Made by a program: the position numbers and the translations under genes. A model generated the notes under the pieces. It searched no databases. It was not told the origin of the DNA and worked only from the letters and a program-made list of their open reading frames with translations. Positions 1 to 5,257 of a stretch of DNA of 5,257 nt are shown in pieces (the stretch's first letter is position 1; each line of letters begins with the position of its first letter). Source of the DNA: Alphaproteobacteria bacterium (GTDB lineage Bacteria; Pseudomonadota; Alphaproteobacteria; Micavibrionales; CSBR16-224); the NCBI GenBank assembly GCA_006226225.1, contig SBHI01000215.1, positions 1 through 5,257 of the forward strand, in the 5' to 3' direction.

Positions 1-36
1 AAAGAAAAAGCACGGAAAAGGATGCCCGTGCTTTTT
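1..36 (-). terminator. Rho-independent terminator of the atp operon
   Basis: An 11-bp perfect stem is formed by positions 5-15 and 26-36, with a 10-nt loop at 16-25. Read on the minus strand, the 3' arm ends in five T and continues CTTT, giving a U-rich tail directly after the GC-containing stem. It lies 28 nt past the atpC stop, where the operon should end. The outer five pairs are A-T, so the plus strand also has a T run after the stem (32-36, then AATT). The hairpin could therefore also stop transcription arriving from the left. The tail may continue beyond the window edge. Confidence 0.9.
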
Positions 37-64
37 AATTCGTTCTAAAAAGAGATAACGGCGC

Positions 65-502
65 TTACCCCACCAGTGCGAGCTTCGCTTCAATCCGCTC
101 TAGTTTACGTGTCAGGCGCGTGCGTTTGATCAGATCGTCCTGCTCTTCTTCTTCCACCATTTTCAGATGTTCCGAGGTTTTCTCACGTTCCGCCTCAAGC
201 GCTGCACGATCCAGATCGGACAATGCCGCCGCATCTTCGGCCAGAATGGTGCAGACATTATCATTCACATCGGCAAAACCGCCGGATACGAAGACTTTTT
301 CTTCCGTACCATCTGCACGCACAATCACCGCAATCCCGTCTCTAAGAGAGGATAAAAGCGGTGCGTGATTGGGCAGAACACCGAAATCACCGGCATCGCC
401 CGGCACCGTCACCATCTTGATATCCTCGGACATCAGGATGCGCTCCGGCGAAACCAGTGCGAATTTAAAGGTGTTTTCCGTCGTCATAGTCGCTGATGAC
501 AT
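65..502 (-). CDS. atpC: F1 ATP synthase subunit epsilon
   Basis: Epsilon is a central-stalk subunit that binds gamma and the c-ring. In many bacteria its C-terminal helices also restrain ATP hydrolysis. The 145-residue product has the usual two-part build. Residues about 8-95 form the N-terminal beta-sandwich, with the family motif GDFGVLPNHAP at 38-48 and the FVSGGF strand at 71-76. Residues about 96-143 are a highly charged helical region, rich in Glu and Lys/Arg, matching the helical hairpin. The ATG at 500-502 is preferred because AGAAGG lies 6 nt upstream. An in-frame ATG at 485-487 (Met6) has no such site, although the first five residues are probably not conserved. The gene is last in the operon, 24 nt after atpD and followed by the terminator. 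In alphaproteobacteria inhibition is often attributed to a separate zeta protein, so an inhibitory role for this C-terminal domain is uncertain. Confidence 0.96.
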   Translation of the reverse strand: MSSATMTTENTFKFALVSPERILMSEDIKMVTVPGDAGDFGVLPNHAPLLSSLRDGIAVIVRADGTEEKVFVSGGFADVNDNVCTILAEDAAALSDLDRAALEAEREKTSEHLKMVEEEEQDDLIKRTRLTRKLERIEAKLALVG

Positions 503-508
503 GATGCG

Positions 509-514
509 CCTTCT
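509..514 (-). promoter_or_regulatory. Ribosome binding site of atpC
   Basis: The minus strand reads AGAAGG here, 6 nt before the ATG at 500-502. It decides between two in-frame ATGs and supports the upstream one, giving a 145-residue protein. Confidence 0.75.
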
Positions 515-526
515 TTCCCGTTAAAG

Positions 527-2053
527 TTATGCAGCTTCCTGTGCCATTTTCTTGGCTTTTTCGACAACTTCCTCGATCGTGCCGACCATGTAGAAGGCAG
601 ATTCCGGCAGATGATCGTAATCACCGTTGACGATGCCTTTAAAGCCGCGGATCGTGTCCTCAACCTGTACGAAGACGCCCGGCGTACCCGTAAAGACCTC
701 GGCAACGTGGAAGGGCTGCGACAGAAAGCGCTGGATTTTCCGTGCGCGTGCAACGGTCAGCTTGTCTTCCTCGGACAGCTCGTCCATACCCAGAATGGCA
801 ATAATATCCTGAAGCGCTTTGTAATCCTGCAGGGTTTTCTGAACCTGACGCGCAACCGCGTAATGTTCTTCACCCACAACGCGCGGATCCAGAATACGGC
901 TGGTAGAGTCAAGCGGGTCAACCGCCGGATAAATACCCAGCTCCGCAATCTGGCGCGACAGAACCGTCGTCGCATCAAGGTGCGCAAAGGATGTAGCCGG
1001 TGCAGGGTCAGTCAAGTCATCCGCGGGGACGTAAACGGCCTGAACCGAGGTAATCGACCCTTTATTCGTCGATGTAATACGTTCCTGCAATGCACCCATA
1101 TCCGTTGCCAGCGTCGGCTGGTAACCCACAGCAGAAGGAATACGGCCCAGCAGCGCCGAAACCTCGGCACCTGCCTGCGTAAAGCGGAAGATGTTATCAA
1201 TAAAGAACAACACGTCCTGACCTTCTTCATCACGGAAATATTCCGCCTGTGTCAGACCCGTCAGAGCAACACGCGCACGCGCACCCGGCGGTTCGTTCAT
1301 CTGACCGTAAACCAGCGCGGCTTTCGAGCCTTCTTTGCCCGGTTTGATAACGCCGGATTCAATCATCTCGTGATACAGATCGTTTCCTTCACGTGTCCGC
1401 TCACCCACACCTGCGAAAACCGAAACACCACCGTGTTCTTTCGCAATGTTGTTGATCAGCTCCATAATCGTCACGGTTTTACCGACACCGGCACCACCGA
1501 ACAGACCGATTTTACCACCTTTCGAATAAGGCGCGAGCAGATCGACGACTTTAATCCCCGTTACCAGCATTTCGGTTTCGGTGGACTGGTCAACGAAGGC
1601 CGGAGCCGGACGGTGAATCGGATAGGTTGTTTTGGATTTTACGGGACCGATTTCATCAACCGGATTACCGACAACATCCATGATGCGGCCCAGTGTTGCC
1701 GGTCCGACCGGAACGGAGATCGGCGCGCCCGTATCTACAACGTCTTTACCGCGCACCAGACCGTCAGTCGTGTCCATGGCAATCGTACGGACGTTATTTT
1801 CACCCAAATGCTGAGCAACTTCCAGAACCAGCGTGCGGCCATCCATATCAATATGCAGCGCGTTCAAAATCGCGGGCAGGTTACCTGTGAATTTCACATC
1901 AACAACGGCACCCAGAACCTGCGTTACCTGACCGGTTCCGGCAGCTTTAATCGGCGTGACTTTTGTATCGCTTTTCTTTGCGGCCGCTTTCTTGGCGGGG
2001 GCTGCTTTTTTCGCAGGCTTCTTCGTGGTTTTGGTTGTCGTGGCTTTGGCCAT
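527..2053 (-). CDS. atpD: F1 ATP synthase catalytic subunit beta
   Basis: Beta carries the three catalytic sites where ADP and phosphate are joined to ATP. The 508-residue protein shows every expected landmark. The P-loop GGAGVGKT is at 186-193 (Lys192). GERTREGNDLY starts at 217, with the catalytic Glu218 and Arg219. The Walker B strand VLFFID ends at Asp286. Adenine-stacking Tyr375 precedes the alpha/beta signature PAVDPLDSTS at 376-385. The DELSEED loop that pushes on gamma is at 424-430. The beta-barrel domain begins near residue 42. Residues 1 to about 41 are an extra Ala/Lys/Thr-rich tail absent from E. coli beta (460 residues) and explain the greater length. The ATG is well supported by AAGGAG 8 nt upstream, so the tail is probably translated. 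The gene follows atpG by 40 nt. Confidence 0.98.
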   Translation of the reverse strand: MAKATTTKTTKKPAKKAAPAKKAAAKKSDTKVTPIKAAGTGQVTQVLGAVVDVKFTGNLPAILNALHIDMDGRTLVLEVAQHLGENNVRTIAMDTTDGLVRGKDVVDTGAPISVPVGPATLGRIMDVVGNPVDEIGPVKSKTTYPIHRPAPAFVDQSTETEMLVTGIKVVDLLAPYSKGGKIGLFGGAGVGKTVTIMELINNIAKEHGGVSVFAGVGERTREGNDLYHEMIESGVIKPGKEGSKAALVYGQMNEPPGARARVALTGLTQAEYFRDEEGQDVLFFIDNIFRFTQAGAEVSALLGRIPSAVGYQPTLATDMGALQERITSTNKGSITSVQAVYVPADDLTDPAPATSFAHLDATTVLSRQIAELGIYPAVDPLDSTSRILDPRVVGEEHYAVARQVQKTLQDYKALQDIIAILGMDELSEEDKLTVARARKIQRFLSQPFHVAEVFTGTPGVFVQVEDTIRGFKGIVNGDYDHLPESAFYMVGTIEEVVEKAKKMAQEAA

Positions 2054-2061
2054 GTCTTTTT

Positions 2062-2067
2062 CTCCTT
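2062..2067 (-). promoter_or_regulatory. Ribosome binding site of atpD
   Basis: The minus strand reads AAGGAG, 8 nt before the ATG at 2051-2053. It is the strongest Shine-Dalgarno sequence in the operon. It fixes the start upstream of the Ala/Lys-rich extension and so argues that the extension is translated. Confidence 0.85.
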
Positions 2068-2093
2068 GCAGTCAAAAAATGTTGTTTATTCCG

Positions 2094-2996
2094 TTAAACC
2101 GCTTCGGCTCCGGAAATAATCTCAATCAGCTCTTTCGTAATATAGGCCTGACGCGCCCGGTTGTAGTTCAGCGTCAGTTCGGCAATACGGTCACCGGCAT
2201 TGCGTGTCGCGTTATCCATTGCCGTCATACGTGCGGCCTGTTCACCCGCCGCACTGTCCAGCATTGAACGGAAAATCTGTACGCTAACATTTTGTGGCAG
2301 CAGGCTGTGCAGAATTCCGTCCTCGGAAGGTTCGAATTCGTAAACCGCTTTGGCCGCATTACTGTCTGTAGATTCTGTCGTGTCGGCATCCGCGTCTTCC
2401 GCCGCAGCAAAAGGAATTAACTGCTGTGCAGTCGGAATTTGTGCAATCACGGATTTGAAGACGTTGTAGAAAACGTGGCAGACATCAAATTCACCGGCCT
2501 CAAAACGCAACAGCACATCTTCACCAATCCGGTGCGCATCGGAAAAGGACAGACCTTTTTTACCCGGGCCCTCAAAAAAGCCGAGAATTTTGCTGCCGAA
2601 TTCACGTTTCAGCGCATCGCGCCCCTTGCGGCCAACGCAAAGGAATTTGATCTCTTTCCCTTGCGCCATCAGTTCTTTCGCCTTTTTGCGCACTTCACGC
2701 GTGATAAAAGCGTTAAAACCGCCGCACAACCCGCGATCCGAGGTAATCACGACCAAAAGATGCGTCTGATCGCTTCCCGTTCCGCGTAAAAGTGCGGGCG
2801 TACTGTCACTGATTGTGATGTTTGAAACCAGACGTTCCAGCATATCACCCATATGGCGAGCATAAGGCTGGCTGGCCTCCGCCTGCGACTGGGCGCGCTT
2901 CAACTTACTGGCCGCAACCATTTTCATGGCGGAGGTAATTTTCCGCGTTGATTTCACGCTCGTGATACGGTCCCGCAGGTCCTTCAAACTTGGCAT
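2094..2996 (-). CDS. atpG: F1 ATP synthase subunit gamma
   Basis: Gamma is the rotor shaft. Its N- and C-terminal helices form a coiled coil inside the alpha3 beta3 ring, while the middle domain contacts epsilon and the c-ring. The 300-residue product starts with the typical N-terminal helix (MPSLKDLRDRI, then TRKITSAMKMVAASKL at 17-32). It has the conserved TSDRGLCGGFN at 85-95 and ends with the family signature at 286-299 (Ile286, Thr287, Glu289, Glu292, Gly296, Ala297). Residues about 198-216 are an acidic, Ala/Asp/Thr/Ser-rich low-complexity stretch, probably a surface loop. It makes the protein slightly longer than E. coli gamma (287 residues). The ATG at 2994-2996 has only a modest GGGGAT about 10 nt upstream, but the N-terminus aligns well with the family. 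It lies 28 nt after atpA. Confidence 0.97.
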   Translation of the reverse strand: MPSLKDLRDRITSVKSTRKITSAMKMVAASKLKRAQSQAEASQPYARHMGDMLERLVSNITISDSTPALLRGTGSDQTHLLVVITSDRGLCGGFNAFITREVRKKAKELMAQGKEIKFLCVGRKGRDALKREFGSKILGFFEGPGKKGLSFSDAHRIGEDVLLRFEAGEFDVCHVFYNVFKSVIAQIPTAQQLIPFAAAEDADADTTESTDSNAAKAVYEFEPSEDGILHSLLPQNVSVQIFRSMLDSAAGEQAARMTAMDNATRNAGDRIAELTLNYNRARQAYITKELIEIISGAEAV

Positions 2997-3024
2997 GGCT
3001 TGTCAAATCCCCGTTTTCTTAAAA

Positions 3025-4575
3025 TTAGGCCGCCTTTGCGTAACGCTTCGCGAATTTCTCCATGAAATCCGCCAGGAAGTCTTTCAGCTTGGCTTCGGTG
3101 TCGTCCGAGATTTTCTCTTCCTTGCGGATGGCCGACAGGATGGCTTTGCCTTTACTGCGGATTTCCGTCAGATACTCTTCTTCGAAAACCGTGATCAGCG
3201 AAACATCAACCTTGTCGAGATAGCCTTTCACACCTGCATAAATCGATACAACCTGCTCTTCAACCGGCATCGGGCTGTACTGGCCTTGCTTCAAAAGCTC
3301 GGTCAGGCGCGCACCGCGTGCCAGCAGACGCTGCGTTGAGGCATCCAGATCGGAGGCAAACTGTGCGAAGGCTTCCATTTCACGGAACTGCGCCAGCTCC
3401 AGCTTAATGGTACCGGCAACCTGTTTCATGGCCTTGATCTGTGCGGCGGAACCGACACGGGAAACCGACAGACCAACGTTAATGGCCGGGCGGACACCTT
3501 TATAGAACAGGCTTGTTTCCAGGAAGATCTGACCGTCGGTGATGGAGATCACATTGGTCGGAATATAGGCAGAAACGTCACCGGCCTGTGTTTCAATGAT
3601 CGGCAGTGCCGTCAGCGAACCCGCACCGTTTTCATCGCTCAGTTTCGCCGCGCGTTCCAGCAGGCGGGAGTGCAGATAGAAAACGTCACCCGGATACGCT
3701 TCACGTCCCGGCGGACGGCGTAGCAGCAATGACATCTGGCGATAAGCAACAGCCTGTTTGGACAGATCGTCATAAACGATCAATGCGTGCATGCCGTTAT
3801 CACGGAAATATTCCCCGATCGTGCAGCCCGTATAAGGCGCAAGAAACTGCAGAGGTGCAGGCTCGGACGCAGTGGCGGCAACAACGACGGAGTATTCCAT
3901 CGCACCGTTTTCTTCCAGCGTTTTCACCAGCTGTGCAACCGTTGAACGTTTTTGACCGATAGCAACGTAAACACAGTAGAGCTTTTTGCTCTCGTCATCA
4001 GTGTCATTCACTGTTTTTTGGTTCAGGATCGCATCAATCGCGACAGCGGTTTTACCTGTCTGGCGATCACCGATAATCAGCTCACGCTGGCCGCGGCCGA
4101 CGGGAACCAGAGAATCAAGCGCTTTCAAACCGGTCTGCATCGGCTCATGCACCGATTTCCGCGGGATAATGCCCGGAGCTTTGCTTTCCACCAGCGCCAT
4201 TTGTTTTGATTTGATCGGACCTTTACCGTCAATCGGGTTACCCAGACCGTCAACAACGCGACCCAGCAGTTCTTTTCCGACCGGAACGGAAACGATCTCA
4301 CCTGTCTGGCGGACTGTATCACCTTCTTTAATGTCGCGGTCATCACCGAAGATCACAATACCGACATTGTCTTCCTCAAGGTTCAGCGCCATGCCCTGAA
4401 TGCCGCCGGGGAATTCGACCATCTCACCGGCTTTGACATTGTCAAGGCCGTGAACACGGGCGACACCGTCACCAACGGACAGAACCGTTCCGATTTCGGC
4501 GACATCGGCTTCGACGCCAAATTCGTTCATTTGCTTTTTCAATACGGATGAAATTTCTGCTGCACGGATTTGCAT
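3025..4575 (-). CDS. atpA: F1 ATP synthase subunit alpha
   Basis: Alpha alternates with beta in the F1 ring. It binds nucleotide at non-catalytic sites and lends an arginine to each catalytic site. The 516-residue protein is of normal length. It has an N-terminal helix that meets delta (1-20), a beta-barrel (about 25-95), the P-loop GDRQTGKT at 169-176 (Lys175) and the Walker B strand LIVYDD at 265-270. The alpha/beta signature PAINVGLSVS is at 363-372, followed directly by the arginine finger Arg373. The C-terminal helical domain is complete. The ATG begins 4 nt after the atpH stop. AGAGGT lies 11 nt upstream, inside the last codons of atpH, so the two genes are probably translationally coupled. 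Nothing is missing or unusual. Confidence 0.98.
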   Translation of the reverse strand: MQIRAAEISSVLKKQMNEFGVEADVAEIGTVLSVGDGVARVHGLDNVKAGEMVEFPGGIQGMALNLEEDNVGIVIFGDDRDIKEGDTVRQTGEIVSVPVGKELLGRVVDGLGNPIDGKGPIKSKQMALVESKAPGIIPRKSVHEPMQTGLKALDSLVPVGRGQRELIIGDRQTGKTAVAIDAILNQKTVNDTDDESKKLYCVYVAIGQKRSTVAQLVKTLEENGAMEYSVVVAATASEPAPLQFLAPYTGCTIGEYFRDNGMHALIVYDDLSKQAVAYRQMSLLLRRPPGREAYPGDVFYLHSRLLERAAKLSDENGAGSLTALPIIETQAGDVSAYIPTNVISITDGQIFLETSLFYKGVRPAINVGLSVSRVGSAAQIKAMKQVAGTIKLELAQFREMEAFAQFASDLDASTQRLLARGARLTELLKQGQYSPMPVEEQVVSIYAGVKGYLDKVDVSLITVFEEEYLTEIRSKGKAILSAIRKEEKISDDTEAKLKDFLADFMEKFAKRYAKAA

Positions 4576-4579
4576 GATC

Positions 4580-5176
4580 TTACGCTACCTCTTTCATGGT
4601 TTTTTCTTGTTCATAGACAACATCACTGTTTTTCAGGACACGCGTTAGCTTGTTCAGCTGTGTGCGTACGGACCCGTCAATCATCAGCGACCCGGCGCGG
4701 ATCACAAGTCCGCCGATCAATTCCGGATCCTGCGTAACACGCAGCTCGACCGCGCGGCCAAACTGCTTTTTCAGGATTTCGCTGATTTTTTTCGTTTGCT
4801 GTGCCGTCAGCTCTGCTGCGGAGACAATCTCGACCGTCAGCTCGCCTTTATATTCGGCCACCATAACCTGCAATGCGGAAATAATGGATGGCAGGCAGTT
4901 CAAGCGGCGGTTTTCAGCCGCAATACCGATAATGCGCGACAGCACATCGGAGATTTTTGCCTTTTTACACAGTTCCGCCATAGTTTTTTCCTGCTCCGCA
5001 CGGCTCATCAGCGGCGTTTCAAGCAGGACAGCCATTTCAGGCACCGTTTCCAGAATTTCCGCAAAAACGGCAATATCTTTTTCCAGTGCGGGAAGTTTTT
5101 TATTTTCTTCCGCCCACAAAAAGCCCGCCCGCGCGTAGCGTTTTGCAATGCGTGTTGTTTCAGCCTTTGATGACAC
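4580..5176 (-). CDS. atpH: F1 ATP synthase subunit delta (OSCP homologue)
   Basis: Delta sits on top of F1 and ties the alpha N-termini to the peripheral stalk (b subunits), holding the stator against rotation. The product is 198 residues, slightly longer than E. coli delta (177). Residues about 8-110 form the helical OSCP-type N-terminal domain, opening with the typical RIAKRYARAGF. The C-terminal part carries the family signature around 153-176 (Leu153 to Leu175, including GGLVIRAG and IDGSVRTQL). About 20 residues follow, including a charged tail. The start is GTG (5174-5176), with AAGGGA 7 nt upstream. No in-frame ATG occurs before Met48, which would remove much of the N-terminal domain. 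It is the first gene of the F1 cluster here. Nothing further upstream is visible except an 81-nt leader. Confidence 0.96.
   Translation of the reverse strand: MSSKAETTRIAKRYARAGFLWAEENKKLPALEKDIAVFAEILETVPEMAVLLETPLMSRAEQEKTMAELCKKAKISDVLSRIIGIAAENRRLNCLPSIISALQVMVAEYKGELTVEIVSAAELTAQQTKKISEILKKQFGRAVELRVTQDPELIGGLVIRAGSLMIDGSVRTQLNKLTRVLKNSDVVYEQEKTMKEVA
4587..4592 (-). promoter_or_regulatory. Probable ribosome binding site of atpA inside atpH
   Basis: The minus strand reads AGAGGT within the 3' end of atpH, 11 nt before the atpA ATG. The spacing is rather long, so ribosomes finishing atpH 4 nt before that ATG may supply much of the initiation. Confidence 0.5.
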
Positions 5177-5183
5177 TATCTGT

Positions 5184-5189
5184 TCCCTT
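5184..5189 (-). promoter_or_regulatory. Ribosome binding site of atpH
   Basis: The minus strand reads AAGGGA, 7 nt before the GTG at 5174-5176. Good sequence and spacing make the GTG the believable start, although it is not ATG. Confidence 0.75.
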
Positions 5190-5257
5190 GTTATTAAGAT
5201 GTCACGAATGCAGATTCACAGTTTTTCACCTGCTATGTAGCATAACCATATCCCGCG
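5190..5257 (-). other. Leader region upstream of atpH, cut by window edge
   Basis: This short non-coding stretch precedes the first gene of the cluster and is where a promoter or the end of an upstream gene would lie. It contains a small inverted repeat (TGCTA-CA-TAGCA on the minus strand, 5231-5242). It also has an A/T-rich TTAATA (5192-5197) that could pass as a -10 box but lies too close to the ribosome binding site and lacks a good -35 partner. I cannot name a promoter with confidence. The true promoter may lie beyond the window. Confidence 0.35.

Noticed and set aside
41..60. CGTT...AACG ends around an A-rich centre just after atpC, as a second hairpin
   Set aside because: There are only four pairs and a 12-nt loop. 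The terminator at 1-36 explains transcript end formation much better.
485..487. Alternative start of atpC at Met6
   Set aside because: No Shine-Dalgarno sequence precedes it, whereas the ATG at 500-502 has AGAAGG at 6 nt.
611..2119. A very long open frame (502 codons) on the plus strand, antisense to nearly all of atpD and into the end of atpG
   Set aside because: Its translation is full of Arg, Asn, Cys, Thr and Phe with no recognisable domain. It is a by-product of codon bias in the strongly conserved atpD on the opposite strand. Automated pipelines could miscall it as a gene.
2926..3339. Plus-strand open frame of 137 codons spanning the atpG/atpA junction
   Set aside because: It is antisense to two certain genes and resembles no family I recognise. 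I see nothing that marks it as a real gene.
4650..5138. Plus-strand open frame of 162 codons antisense to atpH, with a hydrophobic, Ser/Ile-rich product
   Set aside because: It lies wholly inside atpH on the opposite strand. Its hydrophobic look comes from reading the complement of Lys/Glu/Ala-rich codons. I see nothing supporting expression.
5192..5197. TTAATA on the minus strand as a -10 promoter box for atpH
   Set aside because: It would place the transcription start on or at the ribosome binding site, and no convincing -35 element lies at 16-18 nt upstream.

Overview
The window holds the F1 part of an F-type ATP synthase operon. Five complete genes lie head to tail on the minus strand. 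In transcription order (right to left) they are atpH (delta), atpA (alpha), atpG (gamma), atpD (beta) and atpC (epsilon). The operon closes with a clear Rho-independent terminator at the left edge. Together the genes encode the soluble catalytic head and stalk (alpha3 beta3 gamma delta epsilon), which couples ion flow through membrane F0 to ATP synthesis. No F0 genes (a, b, c) or atpI are present.

The likely source is an alphaproteobacterium. The F1 order is standard, and in that class a stand-alone atpHAGDC cluster with F0 encoded elsewhere is common. The beta subunit has a long Ala/Lys-rich N-terminal extension of the kind seen in many alphaproteobacteria. The alpha and beta sequences also read as alphaproteobacterial. 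Base composition is roughly balanced by eye, so this is not a very GC-rich member. A genus cannot be named safely.

Layout from left to right: terminator hairpin (1-36), atpC (65-502), 24-nt gap, atpD (527-2053), 40-nt gap, atpG (2094-2996), 28-nt gap, atpA (3025-4575), 4-nt gap, atpH (4580-5176, GTG start), then 81 nt of upstream leader cut by the window edge. All gaps are short, and no promoter or terminator is evident inside the cluster, so one polycistronic transcript is expected. Four genes have a usable Shine-Dalgarno sequence, and atpG has a weaker one.

All expected catalytic residues of alpha and beta are present and all five frames are open, so the enzyme should be functional. This is a conserved housekeeping locus, and I found no evidence for a new biological system. 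The points worth a second look are modest: the beta N-terminal extension, an acidic low-complexity insert in gamma, the GTG start of atpH, the differing strength of translation signals, and a small inverted repeat upstream of atpH.
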